Source: Cytospora piceicola (lineage: Eukaryota > Ascomycota > Sordariomycetes > Diaporthales > Cytosporaceae). Taken from it: a stretch of 64,000 nt of DNA. The notes beneath the pieces are model-generated. The model made no database searches and was not told where the DNA came from. It saw nothing but the letters and a program-made list of their open reading frames with translations. Positions 55,021 through 64,000 of this stretch are shown one piece after another. Position numbers and translations under genes: made by a program. The stretch lies in contig JALQBC010000058.1 in assembly GCA_023375675.1 (NCBI GenBank), positions 62,001-126,000 on the forward strand. The letters are read 5' to 3'. Numbering within the stretch: the stretch's first letter is position 1; the number at the start of each line of letters is the position of its first letter.

Positions 55021-56448
55021 ATGACTTTCATAAGCTGCAAAGTCTTGACCACTTACCTTGCAACTATCTTAAGTGCAAGGGTCAGTCTCGCCTCTTCTAA
55101 CACTTCGAGATTGCTGCATCCTGCCTCCTACAGTAGTAGTGATATCATCATTCGCGACGTGGCTGTCATCGGCGGGGGCTCTGCTGGAACCTATGGAACG
55201 ATCAAGTTGAAAGACCTCGGAAAGAGTGTTATACTCGTGGAGAAGGAAGCGAGATTGGGTGGCCACGTAAACACCTACTTCGATCCAGACAGCGGGACAC
55301 CTATAGACTATGGTGTGCAGGCATACTGGAACCTTACGGTGGCCCTCGACTACTTTGCCCGGTTCGACATCCCCCTGATCGAGTACTCATTCGCCGCATC
55401 CGAGACAGAATATGCGGACTTCGAGACTGGACAGGTCTTGCCGAATTTCACCTACTCTTTCAACCTCGACAAATATGCAGAACAATTGGACAAATTTCCC
55501 GAGTTGTTGTATAGCTGGGACATACCATACCCTGTTCCGGATGAGCTACTCATGAGTTTTGGGGATTTGATCACCACGTACGGTCTCGAAGACGAGGTCT
55601 GGGGGATGCATACTATTCTCGATGGTGTCGCGAATCCAGCAGACGTTTTGGAAGCTGTTACCCTCAACATCTTCAAGTGGCTTGACAAGGGCTATATCGC
55701 AGGTGCCCAAGGTGCCGACCGAACCACACAGAAACCGGAGCATTACAATGCAGAGCTCTACGAAAAGGCACTTGCGGAGCTACAAACGACCAGCTCTGTT
55801 CTCTTAAGTTCGACCGTGGTCGCTGCCGACCGACAGTGCCCCCATGGAGGCCAAGGCGTCTGCGTGGCGGTGCGGACAAACGATGGGTACAAACTCATAC
55901 TAGCAAAGAAGCTACTTATTAGTATTCCGCCCGTGCCTTGGAACATGAAGCCCTTCGGTCTCGATGGAAACGAAGAGGCACTTTTCGAGAAGTGGAATTA
56001 CAGCGGCTACTACACGGGCCTGCTCAACAACTCAGGCCTCGACTCCAATGTCACTTACTACAACACCGGAGCAAACACGGCCTATAATTTACCCACGCTA
56101 CCCGGCGCATACTTTTTTGAGCCTACCAACGTGGAAGGCATCATGATGTACTGGTACGCTGGTCCGGAACTATTGTCACAGGAAGAAGTGGAAGCAGACG
56201 TTTTGGCCCAGCTCCGAAGGATCACCTCGCAGACGCAAACTCCCGACTTCGTCGCCTTCGGGGACCACAGCCCTTTCAAGCTGGTCGTCAGTGCTGACGA
56301 TATTGCCAACGGATTTTATCGCGACCTGATGGCCTTGCAGGGTAAGAAGAATACTTGGTACACGGGAGCTGCCTTTGCTACCCACAACTCCCCAGGACTT
56401 TGGAATTACACATCTTCTTTGATGCCTGGCATACTTGCATCGCTATAA
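55021..56448 (+). CDS. Secreted FAD-dependent oxidoreductase (amine-oxidase-like)
   Basis: A single exon encodes 475 aa from the ATG at 55021. An in-frame ATG at 54928 exists, but starting at 55021 places a hydrophobic signal peptide at the N-terminus (TYLATILSARVSLA, cut near residue 25). Residues 46-70 are the dinucleotide-binding fold VAVIGGGSAGTYGTIKLKDLG followed by VILVEKEARLGGH, the FAD signature of the flavin amine oxidase / phytoene desaturase-type group. At least seven N-glycosylation sequons (for example NTS, NLT, NFT, NYS, NVT, NYT) support passage through the secretory pathway. Known relatives in fungal clusters include the beta-cyclopiazonate oxidocyclase family and enzymes of pigment clusters; the substrate is not predictable. 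It is divergent from the MFS exporter and convergent with the PKS gene. Confidence 0.85.
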   Translation: MTFISCKVLTTYLATILSARVSLASSNTSRLLHPASYSSSDIIIRDVAVIGGGSAGTYGTIKLKDLGKSVILVEKEARLGGHVNTYFDPDSGTPIDYGVQAYWNLTVALDYFARFDIPLIEYSFAASETEYADFETGQVLPNFTYSFNLDKYAEQLDKFPELLYSWDIPYPVPDELLMSFGDLITTYGLEDEVWGMHTILDGVANPADVLEAVTLNIFKWLDKGYIAGAQGADRTTQKPEHYNAELYEKALAELQTTSSVLLSSTVVAADRQCPHGGQGVCVAVRTNDGYKLILAKKLLISIPPVPWNMKPFGLDGNEEALFEKWNYSGYYTGLLNNSGLDSNVTYYNTGANTAYNLPTLPGAYFFEPTNVEGIMMYWYAGPELLSQEEVEADVLAQLRRITSQTQTPDFVAFGDHSPFKLVVSADDIANGFYRDLMALQGKKNTWYTGAAFATHNSPGLWNYTSSLMPGILASL

Positions 56449-57123
56449 ATCCCGCTTGATGATAACTTCGCATAGCTATGGATCAGTAGTAGAAGCATGA
56501 AGCAATGGGGCAAGGGTCGACTAAATAACGAACAAGTCGATCCGGGACAATTGTAATTATATCCGTACATGCTGAGAATACACATTGACCACCATAAAGT
56601 GCCTTCCTCGTACCTCCGTGATATTTAGTCAAATTTGCTCACACCTGATAGCGAATTTCCTTGACTGTAGACATGGTTAAGCCTGGATTATGACTGAACT
56701 GGCTGCAAGTGTCCGGAACCTTCAATACATCGGATTGTGGTGACCCCGTGCGGCTACTCTCAAGGTCGACAAGTTGAAGGCACAGGCAGGACTCAACATT
56801 AGATCAACACGCTGCAATCTAGAACCAGTAGTCTTTCCTTCATATACGCAAGCTTTATATTACTTTCCGGGTGGTATGTTAGCACTTTTCGCCTATAAAA
56901 CGCCCGTACACTAAATAACTAACTAATCAACTAACTACCTAGTAGGTACGCATATAGGTAAGTAGGAAAGTATGTAGGTAGGTAGGTAAGTGTATCTCAT
57001 ATATAACCCTAACCTTAGTATCACTTAGATTGTTCACTCCTTAACTTGATAAACCTCGCGTGTGGCAAGGTATCAAACCCTGATTAACCGTAACCGATAA
57101 AAGCAACTTTCTCATCTCGGCAC
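56449..57123. other. Convergent spacer with repeat-rich tract
   Basis: This lies between the flavoenzyme gene and the end of the PKS gene. Between 56921 and 56992 it contains aactaactaatcaactaactacctagtaggta and then four aggtaggtaagt-type units, relatives of the dispersed palindromic family. No gene was seen. Confidence 0.6.
56936..56992. repeat. Degenerate taggta repeat tract
   Basis: Repeated taggta and aggtaagt units, including ctacctagtaggtac and ataggtaagtagg. It is related to the tacctaggta family but arranged in tandem. Confidence 0.7.
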
Positions 57124-60100
57124 CTAGTGAATGAAACCAGTTTCCTTCCAATGAGCAACGAATTTCCCGAGCAGCTCCAAGTCCACAGGGCCAGTGGAAC
57201 GAAGTGTCAAGGAGTCTGCCCTACACTTTTTTGTATCCAGGACCATATCACCACACGACATCCGAACAAAATGCTCCGAAAGAAACTCGACAATTCGTGC
57301 GGCTGGGTTGTCCTTGTCAGCGGGCCCTGGAAAACTGCGCACCCTCGACACCCAGTCGTTGAATGGCACTACATTCTGCGGCGGTATACTCAAGACATCG
57401 CATAGCATCTTGGTCATGGCGGGCCAAGGCTGGCGGACTGGGTTCTCAATATGGTAGATTGGTTGCTTGACTCCGGGTGACAGGATGAGGTCGCCAAGAG
57501 TACCGGCCACATCGTTGACTGGGCACCATGACAGTGTCTATATCGAGTCTCGTCAGTTAAGTCTAACCATGTTAATATCCATCCTTTGTTGAACTTACCC
57601 CTTTCAAGTCCGGGAGTAGCTTTAGGGTATGAGCAGACTTCAACATGCTGGAGAGGTGCTCAACAGGATTCCAATAACCACTGGTGCGTGAGCCGGCGAT
57701 CTGGCCGATTCTCACAGTCATGGAGCGAAATTCCCGCGGGTACTTCTGGAGCGTCTCTTGTAGCATGCGTTCACACACCAGCTTTGCATCGCCGTAGCCA
57801 TGAGGCAGGACTGACTCCACTGCCATGCACTCCTCGGGTACAAGTGCTTTGCCACTTCGCAAGGGATACATCCCGACCGTTGCGACCGATGATATGAATT
57901 GGAAGCCTATGATTGACTTTTGGCATATGTAGGCATCCCGGGTGAGCTCAAGCAGGTTTTTCATAGCCTTGAACTGAAGCTCGAATCCATTAACGGCACG
58001 CGTGATACTCATGGGCCAAGCATTGTGAACGATATGCGTCACAGTGCTCACCAAGTAGCCATACTCTTCCGTCGTCAAGCCCAACTTTGGCTTGGATGTA
58101 TCCGTCTGGAAGACTTGGAGCTTGGACAATGCCTCGTGGTCCATTTCGATGCCTTTGGACGTCAATGCTTGTCGCTGACGTGATACTGCTTCGGTACTGC
58201 TCTTTCTGTTCATACAGATGACGGTATTGACACTTGAGAGCCCGGAAAAATATTGAACGAGGTGGGAGCCAAGGCTACCAGTGGCTCCTGTGATGAGAAC
58301 ACAACACTGTTGGCTCTTTTCGTATTCCCGTGTGGTGATTTGAGGCCCTGGAAGAACAAATTCCTCGGTATAAGACCGTACAAACTGATTAATGGCGGAT
58401 TCGCGAGCTTTCAAAGCCACGAGGTCAGTGTCTGTGGGATGTTGCATTTTAGGTGGCGGCAGTAGGACTGGGTCTTGCTCGTACCTCGAACCTGACTTGG
58501 AGGCCATGGCCAGAATCAATCGTTGTATGCCGCTTTCAGGCAGGCGTCCCTTAGTCCACAGAACTTCTCCGTAGCCAGCCTTGTGCAAAGTCTCATCCCA
58601 TACCTCCGGTGGTACCAGCGCATGGTCTCGACCGTCATCGAAAAGCCACCAGCCCTCAACGAGGCCGAATATAAGATCTATCCACACTAGAGTCTGCGTC
58701 ATCTCCAGCATGAGAAGGAATCCATCAGGTCGCAGGAGCTTGCGGATGTTCGTTGTGGAGTACTCTATGTTGTGGGTAGCGTGGACACAATTTGTGGCGA
58801 GGACGAGGTGATAGTGCTGCAGCAACTCGGCGGGTGCTTCTTTCTCAATGTCGATAGTACGATAGTCCACGAATGAATACCCCTTGAACCTTTTGCGTGC
58901 CGCAGAGACTAGGGACGCCGAGATATCCGAGACTGTGTATTGCACTGGCACCCCTGAGCTGGCCAGCAGTGGCAACATTCGCGACGTCGTCCCGCCGGTT
59001 CCAGAGCCCATCTCCAGGATCCGTATCGGGCCCTGTTCTTTCGGAAACCGTGAGAGAAAGTTGCGAAGGAAGTCCTCCAGCTGCTTGATCCATACTGTAT
59101 TGATGGGAGATTGACCATACATGGCTTGGGCAGCTTCTCGTCCCTCAGGTGTTCCAAATATCAACTGGATACCATCTGCCTTTTCAACAAGACAATCTGC
59201 TAGCCGTTTACCTGCAATGGCAGTGAGATTATGGTCATGGGACTGGAGGGGAGCGTCGCGGTTAAGCTCCTGTAGTAGCACTTCTGCTGAACCCGATGGT
59301 GGTGCCTCGGCAGTTCGCAGGATATTTCCCGAATCGTCAACATGAATCAGACCAGCTTCGTTCTCAAGCCATCCATATAGTAAGGCTACGAACTGCCGAT
59401 GCTTCGGTGCATGTTTGATTCTCTCAAGCCTCTGTCCAGGCTTTGCCGTCCGGATTGGGCATCCGAGCTGCTCGAATGCATCGCAAGTGTAGGCGATGCA
59501 AAGCCTGTTTGATGGAGGCAAGACGCGCTCCACGTAGTTTTCGAGTCCATGGTCAATGATGTACCTATCCGTTTTATGGATGGTCTCCTCAAAGGTGTCC
59601 AAGACTACGCTGGCATCCAATGTCGCAGATGGCGGAGGCGGCAAGGCAACAGCACCAAGGCTTGTGTCTATGCCATTTTCCAGCGGACGTGAGATGGGCT
59701 GCTCATCTTTCATATCTTCGACTTCGTTTGAGACGGGGGTTACGGGACCTTCAATCCCAAGAACCTTCTCTACAAGTGAGACAAGACTTTGTAGGTCTGT
59801 CAAGTCCATAAGGTCCGTGGCGTCAAAAGCACACTTGAAGGCGCTTTCAATCTCGCGAGCAAGCTCCATACCCATCAAGGAGTCGATGCCAAGATCCACC
59901 AGCTCGGCCTCGCTCCTAATCTCGTGTGTTTCCAATCCAGACAAGTCGGCTATGATTCCCTTGACAGTTTCCAAGATATCATGATGTGGGGTGGAGGCGG
60001 TACTCTGAGAAGTCATCGAGTTTCTCGGCCCAAAATCCAGACCTTGGTCAAGGTTCGACTTTGAAAGACTCGGCGGAGCTCCTAGTAAGAAGGGGGGAGT

Positions 60101-63100
60101 TGGATCCTTTCCTGCAAGAGGGACCGGAGTGGTCACGAGTTCCGCAGACTTCGAGCCGGGAGCACTGTTGCCGTTTGCCAGTCGAAGTATGGATTTACTA
60201 AGCGCAGACTTGTTGACCTTGATATAATGGATCCCAAGGATGATCTCCGCCAACGATCCATCCCTTGGGTCAAACACAAACACATCACTGACGAACTCCC
60301 TGTTCGAGGTTCGTTGGTGGCAAGCATACACTTCCCACACACCGGGGCGTGGGCTAGTCTTCAGCAGACGAGGCGACCTGATCCACTGATCAATCTTGTC
60401 TGAGATGTACATCTCGTCACCACCCCGCTCAGTCATGGTGTTGAGGAAGATTCCAGCGACTTGGCAGAAGCAATCGCCCAGACGAAAGTCCAGCCACGAA
60501 TCGTCACAATAATCCCTGATGATCCGTCCAGAGGACTCTAGGCCTTTTCCGACAAGTTTTCGAAGTCCTCGGAAATCATCAGAGTATTGCACGATCTCAG
60601 AAAAGGCGCTGTATATGTTGCGCCCAAGAATAGCGTCATCTACGTCGTCGGAATCCAGGACACCCAGACAGCGCTGTCGGCCCACAAGACGCTCGTACTT
60701 GAGGAAGTCGTCAATTACTTGGCTGTCAGTTGTAGGTCGGAATACAATCTTGCCGGAAACATGTGTCGTCAAGTTTGAAGCTGCATCCTTCCCGCTTGCA
60801 ATCCGCCAACTCCAGGCCAGCCCGTTGCCGTCCTCTGCTTGTGCATCGAGCCATGCTGTGAGACCTACTCCCAGCACCATGGGAGCATGATTGGCCAATC
60901 CTGAGAGCTGCGGCTGGAAGGTACCGTCTGAGAATCTGGGATCCAGACTGATCAACGCGTCGAAGGCTATGTCGAGCTGAAGAGTACTAGGGCACAAGGG
61001 AGCCGATCCTGCCACCACGTGGCCTTTCACGATGTCGATGAACTTTGCCGAGCCCAGGTGAACCTGGAACCGCACAGATCGATTTTTCTGGTCAGTGAAC
61101 CCCACCAAAGACCACAAGACATTCGGGTCTTGGACCTGGGAGGGTGGTTGAGGCACTACTGCCGAGTCTTTCGGGGGCATTTTCAGGTCCATCCAGTGTC
61201 TGGACTTACTGAACTGATACGGTGGCAGTATAACATTACTATAACAGTTGGACTGACTCTTGTGATGTGGCCAAAAGATCGGGTGCACACCTTGGCGCCA
61301 AAGGCTTGTTGTGGCCGCAGTCAGATGGCGGAAACTGCCTTCCGTCGTGATGTTGATGTTCTGGAAGTGGTTGACACCTGAGCCTGTTCCTATAGCGCGA
61401 CTCGCCATCGCGGTGATGGTCGAGTTGGATCCGGCTTCTAGCCAAACAGCTGAGGGATACCGTTTCGATAGTCTTTGCACAGCATGGTTGAAGTATACTG
61501 GCTCTCGCAGGTGTTGGGCAACGAAGTTATTGCTGGGTAGCACATTGCTTTCGGCATATGTGGCGCGCTCCATGGGTATGGTAGGGCTATTAAACCTTAG
61601 GCCTTGCGATATCCGATCCAATTCTGGCACGATCGGGTCCACGAGCCTGCAGTGGTAGGCATTGGTAACGTTCAATCGCTTCATCCTGACTGAAGTGAAG
61701 GATTCGGAACCAACTTGGGCGACAGCATCGATGGCCTTAGCAGAGCCGGCCAAGGTGAAACTCCTTGGTCCGTTAAAACATGCAATAGTGGCTTCTGGTT
61801 CTGTTGGGCAGGATTTGGCCGAGGCGCCTAGCAAGTCGTGCACTTCTGCTTCATCAGCCTCGACGGCTAGCATCGACCCCTTTTCTGGCCCCCAGGAGTC
61901 CTCGATGAGCCGAGCACGAGCGGCAACCATGTGCAAAGCATCTGTGAGTGGTAGAATTCCACTAATACAGAGTGCAGTCAACTCGCCGAAGCTGTGGCCT
62001 ACTACAGCCGCAACTTCCAAGCCGCAGTCAATCCAACTCTTAGCACATGCGTACTGTAATGAGAAGAGGGCCGTTTGAAGTTTGACCCTGTCACCCAATG
62101 GAGACCTTTGGAAAATCTCAGGATATATAGTCACACCAAATGACTGACAGACATCGTTGCAGTGGTCGAGATGTCTGCGCAATATAGAGATTTCCTCGTA
62201 TATGTGTCGGTCCAACCCAACACAGTCCGAAATTTGACCACCAAAGCAGAGTATGACAGGTCGAGTGGACGGCACAACTGCACCCTCAACACCAAGGTCA
62301 TTGTCGATGTGGGCTCTCAGAATTTGCTCCAGCTCACTGATTGTGCCAGAGTCAAAAGCAAGGTGACAAGGAAGCGACCTGTTGGTCTGCCGGGAAAGTT
62401 GATAGGAGAGGTCCGCCAATGAGATGTCCTCGCGGGATCGTATGAAAGCCAATAACGTGGAAGAATATCTTCCTAAAGCCTTGCTATCTACGCCAGAGAA
62501 ATAGAAGGGGTACCTGATGGCCTGGGAAGAGCTCTTCGTGGATGTCGGACGTTGATCCATCTTAGGGGGCTGGGTAACGAGTAGCGTAGCATTAGAGCCT
62601 GATGCTCCATAGTTGTTGATCAGGGCTGCTTTGAAATCTCGATCCCAGGAATGAAGTGATCCTGTCGCAATTTCCATCTTATCAGATGGAACACTGTTCA
62701 ACTCTGGGTTGATTGTTTGGAAGCTGGCCTGAGGAGGGATGCTCTTGTGGTGTATCATTAGGAGGATTTTCAACAAGGCCACTATTCCAGATGCTGCCTC
62801 CGAATGACCCAGAAGCCCTTTGACAGATCCAATCGAGAGTTTATCGGCTCTCTGCGGACCTCCAAATATGCGCCGGATACTCTCAAACTCGACGGGGTCG
62901 CCAACAGGAGTTCCGGTGCCGTGGGCTTCGACGTAGGAGACGTCCATTGGTTCGATGTGGGCTCGACCAGTAACGTCTTTGAAGAGGCCAGATAGTGAGA
63001 CCGCGTTAGGTACAGTAATTGCCGTGCAGTTCTGATTTTGATAGACGGCGCTGCCTGCAATCACTCCGAATACTCGATCGCCGTCGGCAAGGGCGGACGA

Positions 63101-64000
63101 GAGCTTCTTGAGAAACACCGCACCTACAGCTTCTCCCCTGCAGTATCCATCCGCCCTGGCATCGAAGGGCTTGCACTGCCCAGTAGGACTTAGGAAGGAG
63201 GCTCCAGCTAGATTCTGGAACCATTCCGGGCTTGTTATCACGTTGACCCCCCCGGCAAGTGCAGCGCTGCACTCCCCGGTAAGGATGGCCTTGCAGGCTG
63301 TGTGAATAGCGACGGCAGAAGACGAGCAAGCCGTGTCGATGGTAAGCCCAGGGCCCGTCCAGCCAAAATAATGGCTAATTTTCCCAGCGGCAAAGGCCTT
63401 TAGGTTGCCCGTGGCCGAGTATGCATTAGCATCGTGGCAGGCGATATTACGCTCGTAGTCCCCCAAGCCGAATCCGAGGTAGCAGCCGATATGCTTGTCT
63501 TGCTCTGGTGACAAGAAATATCCAGACTGTTCAACGGCTTGGTACGCGACTTGTAGAATGAGGCGCTGTTGAGGGTCTGTGGACTGCATTTCACGAGGAC
63601 TCTTCTTGAAGAACTTCTCGTCAAAGGTATCATGGTTCTGGAGGAAGTTTCCGTACCAAGTCTTTCGAGCGTCGGCCTCACGCCACGGAGTCTGGAAGCC
63701 AAATCGTTCCTGTGGGACTTCGACATGCTGCGAGATACCTGCGCTCAGTAGTGCCCAGAATTCGTTCAGATCAGCTGCCCCGGGTAGGTGACAAGCCATG
63801 CCCACAACGGCAATGTCGTCTTGAGATATTTCAGGCTCGCGGGCCAATTGTTGTGCCTGAACCTCGATGGATGTAACTTGGGTGAATCGTCCCGAGCCAA
63901 GTCGGCTAGTGAGGCTGGGAGGGACGCATCTTTCGGGGCCAAAACACACTAGACGCGAGGGATCGGTACGTAGCACTTCAACCTGAAGGTTACGGAATGC
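57124..64000 (-). CDS. Non-reducing polyketide synthase (KS-AT-PT-ACP-CMeT-R), N-terminus cut by window edge
   Basis: Two exons are visible on the minus strand, 57599-64000 (open to the edge) and 57124-57537, joined across a 61-bp intron in phase 0: 2271 residues in the window. Domain order, by position: linker after an expected SAT domain (beyond 64000); ketosynthase with Cys in DTACSSS (about 63326) plus EAHGTGT and GHSEAASG; acyltransferase with Ser in GHSFGE (about 61991); product-template domain with His in GHVVAGSAP and Asp/Gln in GDCFCQ; ACP with Ser in LGIDSLM (about 59881); C-methyltransferase with LEMGSGTGGTT; and a C-terminal reductase with GATGSLGSHL and YGDAK. No thioesterase is present. 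The enzyme is cytosolic, builds an aromatic chain from acetyl/malonyl units, methylates carbon with SAM and releases it reductively as an aldehyde. This layout matches citrinin, methylorcinaldehyde, sorbicillin and azaphilone synthases. Confidence 0.95.

Noticed and set aside
57003..57015. ataaccctaacc resembling a telomere repeat
   Set aside because: It is only about two units and not tandem, inside a unique region between genes; it does not indicate a chromosome end.

Overview
This window is nuclear DNA of a filamentous ascomycete (Pezizomycotina), most likely a Sordariomycete. The evidence is many short spliced introns (mostly 52-120 bp, with CTRAY branch points just before the acceptor), the protein families present (PEX13, an Rlm1-type MADS factor, fungal L-arabinitol dehydrogenase, a fungal rhodopsin-domain protein, a non-reducing polyketide synthase), a tRNA with an intron, and long promoters with simple repeats. 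I reconstructed 20 protein genes and one tRNA. Splice sites were assigned by GT-AG, branch point and frame continuity; every model closes in frame.

Left and centre (1-49 kb) are mainly housekeeping genes: an uncharacterised 526-aa protein; a 693-aa uncharacterised protein (minus) with a repeated Cys-Trp helix motif; a 4.3-kb gene-poor stretch; RPB10 (minus) sharing a 263-bp promoter with the U3 snoRNP WD-repeat protein NAN1/UTP17 (plus); a complete hAT-type MITE with 8-bp target duplication; a 2OG-Fe(II) oxygenase; a small C2H2 zinc protein; a protein with a helix-hairpin-helix-like segment; a BAP31/YET-type ER protein; PEX13; L-arabinitol 4-dehydrogenase; actin-related protein ARP4; a D-serine dehydratase-like PLP enzyme; TFIID subunit TAF1; a 5.3-kb gene-poor stretch; an Rlm1-type MADS-box factor; an unknown 203-aa protein; a 1269-aa low-complexity protein with one C-terminal membrane segment; tRNA-Arg(UCG); and an aldo-keto reductase.

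The right end (about 49.8-64 kb) looks like one side of a secondary-metabolite gene cluster: a seven-helix fungal rhodopsin-domain (PTH11-like) protein, a 14-helix MFS exporter, a secreted FAD-dependent oxidoreductase divergent from the exporter, and at the edge a non-reducing iterative PKS with visible order KS-AT-PT-ACP-CMeT-R. Its N-terminus (expected SAT domain) lies beyond base 64000. This architecture is that of NR-PKSs that release C-methylated aromatic aldehydes by reduction (the citrinin, tropolone, sorbicillin and azaphilone starters). Inferred logic: the PKS makes an aryl aldehyde, tailoring enzymes (some probably right of the window, plus the secreted flavoenzyme) oxidise it, and the MFS protein exports it.

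Intergenic DNA carries a recurring short palindromic motif based on tacctaggta / acttaagt, several microsatellites and two long G runs. I found no CRISPR array, rRNA or autonomous transposon.
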